From the NCBI RefSeq assembly GCF_025460805.1, contig NZ_JAMXFJ010000003.1, positions 182,518 through 246,517 of the forward strand: 64,000 nucleotides of DNA, in the 5' to 3' direction. The notes beneath the pieces are model-generated. The model made no database searches. It saw nothing but the letters and a program-made list of their open reading frames with translations, and was not told where the DNA came from. Positions 1 through 8,780 of the stretch are shown in pieces (position 1 is the first letter of the stretch; each line of letters opens with the position of its first letter). Source of the DNA: Microvirga sesbaniae (GTDB lineage: Bacteria; Pseudomonadota; Alphaproteobacteria; Rhizobiales; Beijerinckiaceae). The translations under genes and the position numbers were made by a program.

Positions 1-896
1 TCCCGGTTGTGAACGTAGAGGGCCGCGACCATGCGCCCGCGTTTGATCAGGCTGACGGTGACCACGGAGGCGAACTCGAGATAGGCGAAGGCGGCCAGGT
101 GTTCGGGCGAATTGGTCCGCGGGTCGGCGGCGGCGTCATGGACGATCAGGGTTTCACCGCGCTTGAGGGCGCCATGAATCTCCGGGCCGAATGACGCCAG
201 GTCGTGCGTCCCGGTCCGGTGCTCGACCGTTCCGTCCGTCCAGTTCCGCTCCGTGGTGAAGTAGCGGGCGGTCTCCTCCACCTCTCCATAGCCGACGCGG
301 CTGGTTTGCAGGTGCTCGCCAAGCATCGCCTGGGCGGCCGTGATGACCTCGAGCAGCTCGTTCAGCCCGCGCAGGCGGTCGCTCAGGTGGACCAGAAATC
401 CCAAGCGCCGTTCGCCCTGGACCTTCGCGGTCGTGTCGTGGACGATACACAGGATGCCGCCGACGCCGCCGGTCTCATCGTGGATCGGGCTGTAGGAGAA
501 CGTCCACCACGTCTGCTCGGGATATCCATTACGCTCGATGGTGATCGGCAGATCTTCGAAATAGCTCGCCTGGCCCAGGAGGGCTCGTTGGGCAATCGGG
601 CCGACCGTGCCCCATGCCTCGGCCCAGACATCCCGAAAGGAGCGCCCGAGGGCCTCGGGCTTCGATCCCAGCATCGGAGCATAGGCATCGTTGTAGAAGC
701 TCGTCAGATCGCGTCCCCACGCCATGTAGGTCGGAAACTTGGAGTGCAGGATCATGCTGACGGCCGTGCGCAGGGAATGCGGCCATGTTTCGATCGATCC
801 GACCGGTGTGGCCGACCACGCGTGGCCGCGGATGCGCTCGCCCATGACCCCGTCGCTGGAGAGGAAGACATGGGGAGGTTTCACATGTTCCTGCAT
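1..896 (-). CDS. PAS-GAF sensor protein, N-terminal part (cut by window edge)
   Basis: Reading leftward from an ATG at 896-894 there is an uninterrupted frame that runs off the left edge, about 298 residues. Residues 20-155 read as a PAS fold (TYMAWGRDLTSFYNDAY, then TWWTFSYSPIHDETGGVGG, which is typical of PAS cores). Residues from about 165 onward read as a GAF domain (ASVVTVSLIKRGRMVAALYV near the cut). This order is common in soluble HWE/HisKA2 sensor histidine kinases of Hyphomicrobiales, so the missing C-terminus is probably a kinase; that part is inference. No signal peptide or membrane segment is visible, so a cytoplasmic sensor is likely. A family 1 repeat copy begins about 200 bases upstream of the start. 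Confidence 0.8.
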   Translation of the reverse strand, partial: MQEHVKPPHVFLSSDGVMGERIRGHAWSATPVGSIETWPHSLRTAVSMILHSKFPTYMAWGRDLTSFYNDAYAPMLGSKPEALGRSFRDVWAEAWGTVGPIAQRALLGQASYFEDLPITIERNGYPEQTWWTFSYSPIHDETGGVGGILCIVHDTTAKVQGERRLGFLVHLSDRLRGLNELLEVITAAQAMLGEHLQTSRVGYGEVEETARYFTTERNWTDGTVEHRTGTHDLASFGPEIHGALKRGETLIVHDAAADPRTNSPEHLAAFAYLEFASVVTVSLIKRGRMVAALYVHNR

Positions 897-1093
897 CAAG
901 GATGCTCACGGGTGACGCAGGCGGAACAAGGGCTCATGAAAATCTGGAATGTCAGCGGGACGTCGTGTGGTCCATAGTGCACATATGAACCGATGTCCTG
1001 CTTTTTCTAGACGGGCGGTCGAGACCGGGTGACGCAACTTCGGGCGGGATCGGCAGCCTTTCCTCGGTTCGACGCGCCGGGTCCCGAACCCTG

Positions 1094-1157
1094 ACGCATC
1101 GTGTGGGCCCTCTGGGTCCGCCCCGAACGATGCGCCGCTTCAGGATGGGGCATCGGA
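1094..1157. repeat. family 1 palindromic repeat, copy a
   Basis: Contains the recurrent blocks CGCATCGTGTG, TGGGTCCG, CGAACGATGCGCCGCTTCA and GGCATCGGA, shared with copies near 5,573, 10,816 and 20,472. It lies in the 566-base gap between the sensor gene and the FMN reductase gene; no gene is seen in that gap. Confidence 0.75.
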
Positions 1158-1160
1158 CAA

Positions 1161-1278
1161 TCGGGATGGCCGGCAAGAGGCGAATGATGACCGGCCGGCC
1201 ATGACCTGTGGAGGGTGCATCATCCGCTCACACCACCCTCCACGTCTTCACCGGGACAAGCCCGGTGAACGCGATCGG
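1161..1278. repeat. family 2 intergenic repeat, copy a
   Basis: Contains GGGATGGCCGGCAAG, GACCGGCCGGCCATGAC and the arm CACCGGGACAAGCCCGGTGA, all of which recur near 5,716-6,003, 41,482-41,705 and 63,548-63,650. The inner part (CCGGGACAAGCCCGG) is self-complementary and could form a hairpin. Confidence 0.75.
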
Positions 1279-1343
1279 AAGACCGCCGAGCGCATCGGGC
1301 GGACGAAAGCGGGCCGCACTCAACGGTGCGCCGGCCAAGAGTG

Positions 1344-1389
1344 GAGCATCGGACGGGAGAAGTGGGTCCACTTTTCCCGTCCGATGCTC
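1344..1389. repeat. family 1 palindrome, copy b
   Basis: A 46-base near-perfect palindrome: 22-base arms starting GAGCATCGGACGGGA and ending TCCCGTCCGATGCTC, with one mismatch and a two-base centre. It is followed directly by TAG. It lies 73 bases upstream of the FMN reductase start. Confidence 0.85.
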
Positions 1390-1462
1390 TAGCGTCCCAA
1401 GGAGGGGCTCCACGGGAGCGGCCCGCTCCGGGGCGCGAAGTCAGACAGCGGAAGAGGTCGAC

Positions 1463-2050
1463 GTGACGAAACTGATCGGCATTTCGGGAAGCCTGCGCCA
1501 AGCTTCGTACAATTCCGCTCTGCTGCGGAACGCCGCCGGCCTGATGCCCGAGGGCGCGGAACTGGTCGTCGAGACCATCCGCGGGATCCCGCTCTACGAC
1601 GGGGATGTGGAAATCCAGGACGGCATTCCGGCCAGGGTGACCGAGCTGAAGGACGCCATCGCGGCTGCGGACGGCCTTCTCCTCGTCACGCCCGAATACA
1701 ACAACTCGATCCCCGGGGTGTTCAAGAACGCCATCGACTGGCTCTCCAGGCCGGACTCGGACATCAAGCGCGTCTTCGGCGGCAGGCCGGTGGCGGTCAT
1801 CGGCGCGTCGCCGGGCGGGTTCGGCACGATTCTGTCCCAGGATGCGTGGCTCCCGGTCCTGCGGACGCTCAGAGCGGATTTCTGGGCCGGGGGACGGCTG
1901 ATGGTGTCGCGGGCTCAGACGGTCTTCAACCAGGACGGCAGCTTCGCCGACCAGAAGGTCGAGGACCAGCTCCGCAAGTTCCTCGAGGGGTTCACCGCGT
2001 ACGCGACGGCGGCAGGGCGAAACGCTAAGGTGTCTCGAGCCGGCGGCTAG
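1463..2050 (+). CDS. NADPH-dependent FMN reductase family protein
   Basis: 195 residues, flavodoxin-like fold. The FMN phosphate loop GSLRQASYNSALLR (residues 9-22) and the PEYNNSIPGVFKNAIDW block (77-93) are the signature of the NADPH-dependent FMN reductase family (azoreductase, chromate reductase and quinone reductase relatives). Family members transfer electrons from NAD(P)H through bound FMN to quinones, azo dyes or metals in the cytosol; the substrate here cannot be told. The start is the GTG at 1463, preceded by GAAGAGG; longer upstream reading would run through the family 1 palindrome and has no family similarity. It appears to be a single-gene unit. Confidence 0.9.
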   Translation: MTKLIGISGSLRQASYNSALLRNAAGLMPEGAELVVETIRGIPLYDGDVEIQDGIPARVTELKDAIAAADGLLLVTPEYNNSIPGVFKNAIDWLSRPDSDIKRVFGGRPVAVIGASPGGFGTILSQDAWLPVLRTLRADFWAGGRLMVSRAQTVFNQDGSFADQKVEDQLRKFLEGFTAYATAAGRNAKVSRAGG

Positions 2051-2142
2051 AGCTGCTTCCACTCACGTGGAATCACCTCTCTTCTTGGCTATGCCGCATT
2101 TTTGACGGCGAACCGGATCCACTTCGCCGAAAAATGCTCTAA
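2045..2142. repeat. degenerate family 1 repeat between convergent genes
   Basis: Keeps CTAGAGC at the left, and GGATCCACTTCGCCGAAAAATGCTCTA at the right in altered form. The right-hand CTA supplies the TAG stop of the minus-strand gene at 2139, and the left-hand TAG is the stop of the FMN reductase. Confidence 0.6.
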
Positions 2143-3314
2143 TCCTCTTCGCGGTGCCGGAACGGCGTGGCCGCCGCCAGTTCGCCGGCAGCTTCGGAGA
2201 CGTAGAGACGCTCCTGATCGAGATAGGCCTGAACGGCCCGGCGCAGGGAGGGGTCCGCGATGTCGTGCGCGGAGGATGTGATGACGGGCTTGTAGCCCCG
2301 GGCGAGCTTGTGCTCGCCCTGGGCTCCGGCCTCGACGCGATCCAGCCCGCGCGCAATGGCGAAATCGATGGCCTGATAGTAGCAGACCTCGAAATGCAGG
2401 AAGGGATGGTCCTCGATGCACCCCCAGTTGCGTCCGTAGAGCCGCCTGTCGCCGACGAAGTTGATCGCCCCGGCGATGTGCCGCCCGTTGCGCTTGGCCA
2501 TGACGAGGAGAATGCGGTCGGCCATCCGTTCGCCGACCAGGGAGAAGAAGCGGCGGTTGAGATAGGGGCGGCCCCACTTGCGGGAGCCGGTGTCCATGTA
2601 GAAGGCGAAGAAGGCGTCCCAGTGCGCCTCCGTGATATCCTTGCCGCTCACCCACTCGACGGAGATGCCGTTCGCGAGGGCGTCGCGCCTCTCGCGCCGG
2701 ATCGCCTTCCGCTTGCGGGAGGCCAACGCACCGAGAAAATCGTCGAAGCTGCCATAGCCTTCATTGAACCAATGGAACTGCTGATCGTCCCGTCGAAGAA
2801 ATTCTTCGGACGTGAGAGCCTCGAGATCGGTCTCCTGCAGGAAGGTCGCGTGGATGGAGGAGGCGCCTGTCTGGTCGCGCACGGCCCTCAGGCCGGCGAT
2901 CAGGGCGGAACGGATCTCCGACGAGCGCGGTCCGTTCCCGGCGAGCAGGCGGGGGCCGGTGACCGGCGTGAACGGAACGGCCACCTGGAGCTTCGGGTAA
3001 TAGCGGCCCCCGGCCCGGGCATAGGCATCGGCCCAGGCATGATCGAAGACGTACTCGCCCATGGAATGGGATTTGAGGTAACACGGGGCGGCGCCCAGCA
3101 GCCTATCGGACTCGTCCTCGATGAGGACATGAACCGGCGCCCACCCGGACCGTCCGCCGACGCAGCCGGAATCCTCCAGGGCGGACAGGAAGGCGTGAGA
3201 CAGGAAGGGGTTGAACGGGTCGTCGTCGCCGGAGCCCGTGTCGAGCGCGCAGGCGTCCCAGTCGGCAGCCGGGACAAGCTTCAGGCCTGGTGCGATTTTG
3301 GCTTGGAAGGTCAC
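2139..3314 (-). CDS. DUF482/GNAT-type acyltransferase (FemAB-like)
   Basis: 391 residues. The protein matches the DUF482 (peptidogalycan biosynthesis/recognition) pattern: PFNPFLSHAFLSALEDSGC near residue 33, CYLKSHSMGEYVFDHAWA (98-115), and the C-terminal block YLNRRFFSLVGERMADRILL followed by IAGAINFVGDRRLYGRNWG and GEHKLARGYKP. These proteins have tandem GNAT-like folds and are thought to transfer acyl or aminoacyl groups; the natural substrate is not established. No signal peptide, so cytoplasmic. Its stop codon lies inside a degenerate family 1 repeat. It is transcribed in the same direction as, but 76 bases downstream of, the phosphodiesterase gene. Confidence 0.88.
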   Translation of the reverse strand: MTFQAKIAPGLKLVPAADWDACALDTGSGDDDPFNPFLSHAFLSALEDSGCVGGRSGWAPVHVLIEDESDRLLGAAPCYLKSHSMGEYVFDHAWADAYARAGGRYYPKLQVAVPFTPVTGPRLLAGNGPRSSEIRSALIAGLRAVRDQTGASSIHATFLQETDLEALTSEEFLRRDDQQFHWFNEGYGSFDDFLGALASRKRKAIRRERRDALANGISVEWVSGKDITEAHWDAFFAFYMDTGSRKWGRPYLNRRFFSLVGERMADRILLVMAKRNGRHIAGAINFVGDRRLYGRNWGCIEDHPFLHFEVCYYQAIDFAIARGLDRVEAGAQGEHKLARGYKPVITSSAHDIADPSLRRAVQAYLDQERLYVSEAAGELAAATPFRHREED

Positions 3315-3390
3315 TGGGTCGAAGGATCCCGCCGTCAGGCATTAAGAGCTAGTGTCTCGGCGGGATCCTGGCAACCGTTGCGGCAATGCG

Positions 3391-4143
3391 TCAGGGCAGG
3401 AAGCCCTCGAAGACCATCTGGTCGGCGTGCTTCTCGGCCCGGGCACGGTCCTCCGGCGTCCGCACCGTCCAGGTCATCACGGGCAGGTTGCCCAGGATCC
3501 GGCTGAGATGGGTCGAAGCACACGGAATGTCCTTCACCCGCCAGGACAGGAAGTGCGGCTGCGTGTCCGAGAAGTGCAGAAGATTGGCCATCCGGTGCTT
3601 CATCTCGGGGGTCAGGAAGCTGTCGGCCTTCGAGGCGTATTCCAGCTCTCCGATGAATCCGCGCGTGATGTTCGGAGCATTCGCCCGCAGATAGGCCACG
3701 ATATCCGGATCGAACGACTTCACCACGAAGGGGCCGCCGTAATCCGCCAGGATCTCGATGACCCGTTTGGTCAGGCGCATGTCGCCGTTGAACTTGCTCT
3801 TGACCTCGATCACCAGCGGCGTGCGGCCGGCGATCGTGGCGAGATAGTCGGTGAACGCCGGGATCCTGTCCCCGCGCCTGGCGCCGGCGATGGCGATGGC
3901 GCTCAGGTCGGAGAGCTTGCGCTCCGCGACCAGCCCCGTCTGACCGGTCAGGCGGTCGAGCTCGAAATCGTGGAACACGATGGCTTCGTTGTCGGCGGTC
4001 AGCTGAACGTCGAGCTCGATGGGGAAACCACGCTCAATCGCGGCTTCCGCCGCCGAGACCGTGTTCTCGATGACGCCTTCCGCCTTGTTGTGGAGGCCGC
4101 GATGGGCGATGGGCTTCGCGACGAGCCAGCTCGGGGTGCTCAT
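3391..4143 (-). CDS. glycerophosphodiester phosphodiesterase
   Basis: 250 residues, TIM-barrel GDPD family. Visible catalytic set: HRG at 14-16, E26-N27, ELD at 43-45 and H58-D59 within VFHDFELDRLTG; a further metal/substrate block is VIEVKSK. The enzyme hydrolyses glycerophosphodiesters to sn-glycerol 3-phosphate and an alcohol. No signal peptide, so it acts in the cytosol (UgpQ-like). Its ATG overlaps the stop of the upstream ridA-like gene by four bases (ATGA), which suggests translational coupling. Confidence 0.93.
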   Translation of the reverse strand: MSTPSWLVAKPIAHRGLHNKAEGVIENTVSAAEAAIERGFPIELDVQLTADNEAIVFHDFELDRLTGQTGLVAERKLSDLSAIAIAGARRGDRIPAFTDYLATIAGRTPLVIEVKSKFNGDMRLTKRVIEILADYGGPFVVKSFDPDIVAYLRANAPNITRGFIGELEYASKADSFLTPEMKHRMANLLHFSDTQPHFLSWRVKDIPCASTHLSRILGNLPVMTWTVRTPEDRARAEKHADQMVFEGFLP

Positions 4144-4610
4144 TGGACTTCAAACATCCCTTCGACTTCGACACAGGCGTCGAGCGGCAGCTCGGCAACC
4201 CCGATGGTGGAACGGGCATGGCGACCGGCATCGCCCAGAACCTCGACCATCAGGTCGGAGGCGCCGTTCATCACGGGAGCAAGGGCCGCAAAGGTCGGCA
4301 CGGCATTGATGAAGCCGCCGAGGCGGACGCAGCGCGTGACCTTGTCGAGGTCGCCCACGGCGGCCTTGAGCTGCGCGAGCAGGTTGATTGCGCAGAGCCG
4401 CGCCGCCTCCTGGCCGATTTCGGGAGAGATCTCGGCGCCGAGCTTGCCCTTGTGCGCATCGGCCAGCTTGCCGTCCAGCCCGAGGCAGAGCTGCCCGGAG
4501 ATGACAATCAGGTTTCCGGTCCTGACGAATGGGACGTAATTCGCGACGGGCGCGGCGGGAGTCGGGAGCGTGATCCCCAGATCCTGAAGCTTCTTGTCGA
4601 CTGCACTCAT
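4140..4610 (-). CDS. RidA (YjgF/YER057c/UK114) family protein
   Basis: 156 residues from the ATG at 4610, chosen because GAGG lies six bases upstream and the length fits the family; an in-frame ATG at 4631 lacks a ribosome site. The family signature is visible: VRTGNLIVISGQL (29-41), the conserved arginine in CVRLGGFINAVPTF (94-107) and RSTIGVAELPLDACVEVEG (133-151). RidA hydrolyses reactive enamine/imine intermediates released by PLP enzymes, protecting other PLP enzymes; this long-spaced subgroup may have another substrate. It is the first gene of a two-gene unit with the phosphodiesterase. Confidence 0.92.
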   Translation of the reverse strand: MSAVDKKLQDLGITLPTPAAPVANYVPFVRTGNLIVISGQLCLGLDGKLADAHKGKLGAEISPEIGQEAARLCAINLLAQLKAAVGDLDKVTRCVRLGGFINAVPTFAALAPVMNGASDLMVEVLGDAGRHARSTIGVAELPLDACVEVEGMFEVQ

Positions 4611-4735
4611 GGGAGCCTCGATTTGTGACATCATCCGGACGGAGTAGTGGCGGATGAGCCGTAAGGACGCAAGCGGGAACATTGCCCTGTCCGCAGGAGG
4701 ACCCTATCCTGCCTGGCATCGGATCGGGAGAAGAC

Positions 4736-5575
4736 ATGCGTTTCGTCGTTGCGGCCTGTGGCCTGTCCATCGCTTTGATTGCCTCGGCGTCTGCCCAGAC
4801 GGCCAGGCCTTCGGTCCAATTGGTTCCTCACAGGGCGGTTTACGACCTCTCCCTGTTGCGGGCCGGCGGGTCCAATGGCGTCGATCATGCGACGGGGAGG
4901 ATCGCCATGGAGTTCGGGGGCGATGCCTGCGAGGGCTACACCCTCAAGTACCGCCAGGTGACGATCCTCAACAGCAGTGACTCCGGCTCCAACACGCTCG
5001 ACATCCAAACCGCCACGTACGAGACGGGCGACGGCCGATCCATGCACTTCAAGTCCAGCTCGTTCCGGCAGGGCATGATCAAGGACGGCGAGGTGGACGG
5101 CGACGCCAAGCTCACGCCGCAGGGCAGCCTCAACGTCGACCTGAAGCAGCCGAAGAGAAAGGCGTTCGAAGCTCCGGGCGAGACCGTGTTCCCGACCGAG
5201 CACCTGAAGCGCTTGATCGAGGCGGGACGTCGGGGGGACACCACCCTGTCCGTGAAGGTGTATGACGGCTCCAACAAGGGCGATAAGGTGTACGAGACCC
5301 TCGGGCTGATCGGCCGGAAGATCGAGGCAGGCGCCGCTTCTGCCTCGCTCGAGGACGTGGCACGGGGCGAAAAGCTCGCCTCCGTCGCGCGCTGGCCCAT
5401 CACCATCAGCTACTTCGAGGAAGGCAAGGCCGACCGGACGCCGGTCTACACGATCTCGTTCCAGCTCTACGAGAACGGCGTGAGCCGGGACCTGAAACTC
5501 GATTATGGGGACTTTGCTCTCAAAGGTGAGCTGAAGAGCCTGGACATGCAGGCGCCGAGCTCGTGCAACCACTAG
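4736..5575 (+). CDS. eipB: cell-envelope integrity protein EipB (DUF1849)
   Basis: 279 residues with a signal peptide cleaved near ASA-QT (residues 20/21), so periplasmic. It matches the DUF1849/EipB family known from Brucella, a beta-spiral periplasmic protein needed for envelope integrity, in which two conserved cysteines form a disulfide. The equivalent cysteines here are C65 (GGDACEGYT) and C277, three residues from the end (PSSCNH). Other family features: LVPHRAVYDLSL (29-40) and a late FQLYENGVSRDLKLDYGDF block. The start at 4736 has GGGAGAAG just upstream. The TAG stop is also the first three bases of a family 1 repeat. Confidence 0.9.
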   Translation: MRFVVAACGLSIALIASASAQTARPSVQLVPHRAVYDLSLLRAGGSNGVDHATGRIAMEFGGDACEGYTLKYRQVTILNSSDSGSNTLDIQTATYETGDGRSMHFKSSSFRQGMIKDGEVDGDAKLTPQGSLNVDLKQPKRKAFEAPGETVFPTEHLKRLIEAGRRGDTTLSVKVYDGSNKGDKVYETLGLIGRKIEAGAASASLEDVARGEKLASVARWPITISYFEEGKADRTPVYTISFQLYENGVSRDLKLDYGDFALKGELKSLDMQAPSSCNH

Positions 5576-5710
5576 CGCACCGTGCGGACGAAAGCGGGCC
5601 AGGCGCGTGAAAAGTGGACCCGGTACTCGCTGGCGCGGCCCTTCGGGTCACTGGCGTGGCCCTTTGGGTCCGCCCGGAACGATGCGCCGCTTCAGGATGT
5701 GAGCATCGGA
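5573..5710. repeat. family 1 repeat, copy c (fused to eipB stop)
   Basis: Starts with the eipB stop (TAGCGCACCGTGCGGA), then carries GTGAAAAGTGGACCCGG, CTGGCGCGGCCCTTCGGGTC, CGAACGATGCGCCGC and GAGCATCGGA. The internal GGGTC-containing unit is duplicated at 5,633-5,670. Confidence 0.75.
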
Positions 5711-5715
5711 TCATC

Positions 5716-6003
5716 GGAATGGCCGGCAAGATGCGGGTGATGACCGGCCGGCCATGACCTGGGAGGGTGTTGTCACCGGGCCACACACACCACGTCATCA
5801 CCGGCCTTGTGCCGGTGATCCCGATACAGGACAGCGCCGCGCCCTACCGCATCGGGATGGCCGGCACAAGGCCGGCCATGACGTGGGAAAGGTCACGCCA
5901 CAGCAAGGATCATCCTCCACGTCATCACCGGGCTTGTCCCGGTGATCCCGCTTCTGTAGGGCGCCGCGCTTCACCGGATCGGGATGGCCGGCCATGACGT
6001 TGG
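5716..6003. repeat. family 2 repeat cluster
   Basis: At least three consecutive units with GGAATGGCCGGCAAG or GGGATGGCCGGCACAAGG, GTGATCCCG and GTCATCACCGGGCTTGTCCC arms, in alternating orientation. The unit edges read CACGTCATCACCGG. No protein-coding gene is seen in the 685-base gap 5,576-6,260; it is entirely repeats. Confidence 0.75.
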
Positions 6004-6025
6004 GTGGGTGTCATCTTCAACGAAT

Positions 6026-6071
6026 GAGCCTCGGACGTGAAAAGTGGATGCGCTTTTCACGTCCGAGGCTC
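6026..6071. repeat. family 1 perfect palindrome, copy d
   Basis: A 46-base element with perfect 19-base inverted arms (GAGCCTCGGACGTGAAAAG and its complement) around an eight-base centre. In RNA this would be a very stable hairpin. Confidence 0.85.
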
Positions 6072-6124
6072 AATTCCTTAAGCGGCGCATCGGAAGACGC
6101 GGCTCGCTGGGTCCGTCCGAGGCG

Positions 6125-6264
6125 CTAGAGCATCGGACGGAAAAGTGGATCCGGTTTTCGCTGGCGCGGCCCGCTGGGTCCGTTCCGACCGATGCTCTCA
6201 TTCAAGAAGAAAGCATCGGATGGATCCCAAAAGGGCAAGTCCACTTTTGGGTCCGATGCTTTAG
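6125..6264. repeat. family 1 compound repeat, copy e (supplies dinB stop)
   Basis: Two family 1 modules in tandem, each opening with GCATCGGA and closing with CGATGCTCT or CGATGCTTTAG. The last bases (TTAG) supply the TAA stop of dinB on the minus strand. Confidence 0.75.
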
Positions 6265-7529
6265 CGTTTGCGCAGCACGATGCCCTTCTGTACGGCATTG
6301 GCCCCGAATTTGTCGCGGAGTTTGTCGATGGCGGCTTCCATATGGGCCTGGCGGACGACGCTCTGATCCGCGAGGTCGCCCTTGTCCGCGTCCGCCGGGT
6401 CGCAGAGATCGGCCGCCCCGATCCCGATGAGGCGGAAGGCGGTTCCGTCGCAGGCGGCTTTCAGGAGCTGCCGAGCCGGATCGAACAGCCGCGCAGCCAG
6501 CTGCGTCGGCGCCAGGCCCGACCGGGTCCGGGTCAGAAGCCGGAAATCCTTGTCCTTCAGCTTCAAGGTTACGCTCTGGCCGGCAAGGCCGGCCACCTTC
6601 AGGCGGCGCGAGACCTTCTCCGAGAGCCGCCACAGGATCGGTTCGAGATCCTCGAAGGATCGCAGATCGGTCTCGAAGGTCGTTTCCGCCGAGACGCTTT
6701 TGGTCTCCCGCTCCGGGGTGACGGGCCGGCTGTCCTCGCCCCAGGCGAGACGCGAGAGGCGCTGCGAATCCCGGCCGAGGGCCTCGAACAGGGTTTTCAG
6801 CGGCACGTCCCGCAGGTGGGAGATCCGGGAGACTCCGACCTTTGCAAGCCTGCCCTGGGCCGAGGCGCCGATCCCGGGAATGATCCCGACCGGTTTGTCC
6901 GCGAGGAACCCTGCGGCCTCCTCGCGTCCGATGATGGAGAATCCCCGCGGCTTCTCCAGGTCCGAGGCGATCTTGGCGAGAAACTTGTTGTAGGAAAGGC
7001 CGACCGAGATGCTGATCCCGATCTCCCGCTCGACCTTGCGGGCAAAGCGGGCGAGGGTCAGGGCAGGGCTGCCGTGGTGCAGCCTTTCCGTCCCGGTCAG
7101 GTCGAGGAAGGCCTCGTCGATGGAGACAGGCTCGACCAGGGGGGTCAGCTCCCGCATGAGCTGGCGCACCTCCCGGCCCGCCTTGCTGTATTTTTCTCCG
7201 TTCGGCTTGATCACGGTCGCGTCGGGGCAGAGCTTGAGCGCCTGGAACATCGGCATGGCCGAGCGGACCCCGTAGGTCCTGGCCACATAGCAGGCGGTGG
7301 ACACGACCCCTCTCTTGCCGCCGCCGATGATGACCGGTTTGTCCGCGAGGCTCGGGTCATCCCGCTTCTCGACAGCGGCGAAGAAGGCATCGCAATCCAC
7401 ATGGGCGATCGAGAGGGCGTCGCGCTCCTTGTGCCGCAGGAGGCGGGGAGACCCGCAAGCCTGGCACCGTCCGGCCGAGGGATCGGCGGAAAGCGTCAGG
7501 CAGTCGCGGCAGAAGGGGGCTTCGCTCAT
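6261..7529 (-). CDS. dinB: DNA polymerase IV with N-terminal zinc ribbon
   Basis: 422 residues, Y-family translesion polymerase. Catalytic acidic residues: D45 in [17 protein letters not shown] and D138-E139 in [12 protein letters not shown]. The thumb helix-hairpin-helix region ([18 protein letters not shown]) and a little-finger domain ([19 protein letters not shown] onward) are complete. Beyond the usual family length there is an N-terminal CxxC...CxxC ribbon (C7, C10, C22, C25), probably zinc-binding; this extension occurs in many Hyphomicrobiales DinB proteins. It starts 13 bases after the DUF3572 gene and is likely cotranscribed with it. It copies damaged DNA with low fidelity. The stop codon falls in a family 1 repeat. 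Confidence 0.95.
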   Translation of the reverse strand: MSEAPFCRDCLTLSADPSAGRCQACGSPRLLRHKERDALSIAHVDCDAFFAAVEKRDDPSLADKPVIIGGGKRGVVSTACYVARTYGVRSAMPMFQALKLCPDATVIKPNGEKYSKAGREVRQLMRELTPLVEPVSIDEAFLDLTGTERLHHGSPALTLARFARKVEREIGISISVGLSYNKFLAKIASDLEKPRGFSIIGREEAAGFLADKPVGIIPGIGASAQGRLAKVGVSRISHLRDVPLKTLFEALGRDSQRLSRLAWGEDSRPVTPERETKSVSAETTFETDLRSFEDLEPILWRLSEKVSRRLKVAGLAGQSVTLKLKDKDFRLLTRTRSGLAPTQLAARLFDPARQLLKAACDGTAFRLIGIGAADLCDPADADKGDLADQSVVRQAHMEAAIDKLRDKFGANAVQKGIVLRKR

Positions 7530-7542
7530 CGGCGGACGGGGA

Positions 7543-7833
7543 TTATTCGAACTCGGACGGCGACAGGGTCCAATGAGCCTGCATGATGTGCTCCGGCTTG
7601 GTATTCAGGTCCTTGGCCAGGGCGATCAGCAGGGGCTCGTCGGAGACGACGTAATCCAGGATACCAGCGAAGAAACCAGGCGACGAGGCCGCCGACCGGA
7701 TGGTGTCCGGTTGCAGGCCGGACACGGCCATGAAGCGGCCGAGGCGCTCCTCGTCGGCGGTCAGGAAGGAAAACGCCTCAAGTGCGACATTTTCGGCCTC
7801 CTGGCGCGTAACTCTTTTTAAGGGAGTGTTCAT
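7543..7833 (-). CDS. DUF3572 family protein
   Basis: 96 residues from the ATG at 7833 ([20 protein letters not shown]). The sequence is the compact, all-helical DUF3572 pattern: [39 protein letters not shown] and a final [12 protein letters not shown]. The function of this alphaproteobacterial family is unknown. The 7833 start is preferred because it gives the usual family length; the longer frame to 7989 would overlap divK on the opposite strand. The gene is divergent from divK and 13 bases upstream of dinB. No strong ribosome site is visible. Confidence 0.85.
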   Translation of the reverse strand: MNTPLKRVTRQEAENVALEAFSFLTADEERLGRFMAVSGLQPDTIRSAASSPGFFAGILDYVVSDEPLLIALAKDLNTKPEHIMQAHWTLSPSEFE

Positions 7834-7933
7834 GCTGTCAATTTGCATTTCATCAATAGGTTGGGTCCTAACTATATCATCAAATGAACCATTGGGCCGG
7901 TGAAGTACATCAGGAGCCCCGGGGAAAGCGGCC

Positions 7934-8317
7934 ATGAAGAAGACTGTGCTCATCGTTGAGGACAACGAACTCAACATGAAGCTCTTCAACGACCTCCTCG
8001 AGGCTCACGGCTATGCGACCTTGAAAACCAGCCACGGGATCGAGGCCATGGAGCTGGCCCGGGCCCACAAGCCGGACCTGATCCTCATGGACATCCAGCT
8101 GCCCGAGGTGTCGGGCCTGGAGGTGACCCGCTGGCTCAAGGCCGATGAGGAGCTGAAGTCGATCCCGGTCATCGCCATCACGGCTTTCGCCATGAAGGGG
8201 GACGAGGAACGCATCCGGGAGGGGGGCTGCGAAGCCTATATGTCGAAGCCGATCTCGGTGTCCAAGTTCATCGCAACCGTGAAGACCTACCTCGAGGCCG
8301 ACAGCCGGGCGCCATAA
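7934..8317 (+). CDS. divK: single-domain response regulator DivK
   Basis: 127 residues, one receiver domain. Acidic pocket E9-D10, phosphoacceptor D53 (LILMDIQLP), T83 and K105 (YMSKPIS) are all present. In Caulobacter and relatives, DivK receives phosphate under control of DivJ and PleC and acts on DivL-CckA to govern CtrA and the cell cycle. The whole protein matches DivK closely. In related genomes divK is usually followed by pleD; here a non-coding, RNA-like region follows instead. Confidence 0.95.
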   Translation: MKKTVLIVEDNELNMKLFNDLLEAHGYATLKTSHGIEAMELARAHKPDLILMDIQLPEVSGLEVTRWLKADEELKSIPVIAITAFAMKGDEERIREGGCEAYMSKPISVSKFIATVKTYLEADSRAP

Positions 8318-8474
8318 GTGGGCCGAAACCATGGCGGGGTCCCATCCGAAGCTTGAAGACGGGGATTCATCTCCTTGAGATGACTTGGCTTTAAGTTTTT
8401 TGGGAAAATGCCGCTTTTTGGCCACACGGGCGCTTGCATCGTTCCATGGTTCCTATAGGTTCAGCGCAAGTCTC

Positions 8475-8566
8475 CGCCTCAGCGCATCGTGCGGACCTCG
8501 AGGGCCGCGCCGGCGAACAGTGGTTCCGGTTCCCGATTGCACGGTGCTCTCCGCGGAAGTCATGCC
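8475..8566. repeat. degenerate family 1 repeat, copy f
   Basis: Contains CAGCGCATCGTGCGGACCTC, CAGTGGTTCCGGTT and CGGTGCTCT, which are altered versions of the family 1 blocks seen intact near 10,816-10,933. It precedes the strongly structured segment at 8,567-8,708. Confidence 0.5.
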
Positions 8567-8708
8567 CTACGGATGCTCAGGTCCGCCGCATCTCCTGGGA
8601 CTTCGGGGGCTCGGCCAGCCTGGGGGCAGATCGTTGCCTCCTCAACGCTGCCCCCGGCTGGCCACCATCTTCATTGAGCTGAATTCAGGCGCCGCAAGGC
8701 GCCTTTTT
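8567..8708 (+). ncRNA. candidate structured RNA ending in an intrinsic terminator
   Basis: No gene is seen between divK and the deaminase gene (8,318-8,926). Within it, 8613-8636 pairs with 8643-8663 to form a roughly 21-base-pair stem (GGCCAGCC...CGTTG) with two small bulges and a six-base loop. Downstream, 8687-8693 and 8698-8704 form a 7-base-pair GC stem with a GCAA tetraloop, followed by a T run: a textbook Rho-independent terminator on the plus strand. Something must be transcribed into it, and divK ends 370 bases upstream. It could be a free-standing small RNA or a long divK 3' UTR. The SRP core motif (GGTCCGGAAGGAAGC) is absent; I could not confirm 6S RNA, tmRNA or RNase P. Confidence 0.45.
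8687..8708 (+). terminator. Rho-independent terminator with GNRA loop
   Basis: AGGCGCC, loop GCAA, GGCGCCT, then TTTTC. The stem is perfect over seven base pairs. Confidence 0.85.
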
Positions 8709-8780
8709 CGTTTTGGCCTGCGCCCGAATCGACCCTTGGGACGACGGATTCCCTTGTCCGTTCGGCGGGAGCCTGCCCTC

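Noticed and set aside
1208-1462. N-terminal extension of the FMN reductase
   Set aside because: The extra 85 residues are translated from repeat sequence and precede the conserved start MTKLIGISGSLR.
8567-8708. SRP RNA, RNase P, tmRNA or 6S RNA
   Set aside because: Core motifs of SRP RNA and RNase P are absent, and I could not match 6S or tmRNA; it is left as an unnamed candidate.
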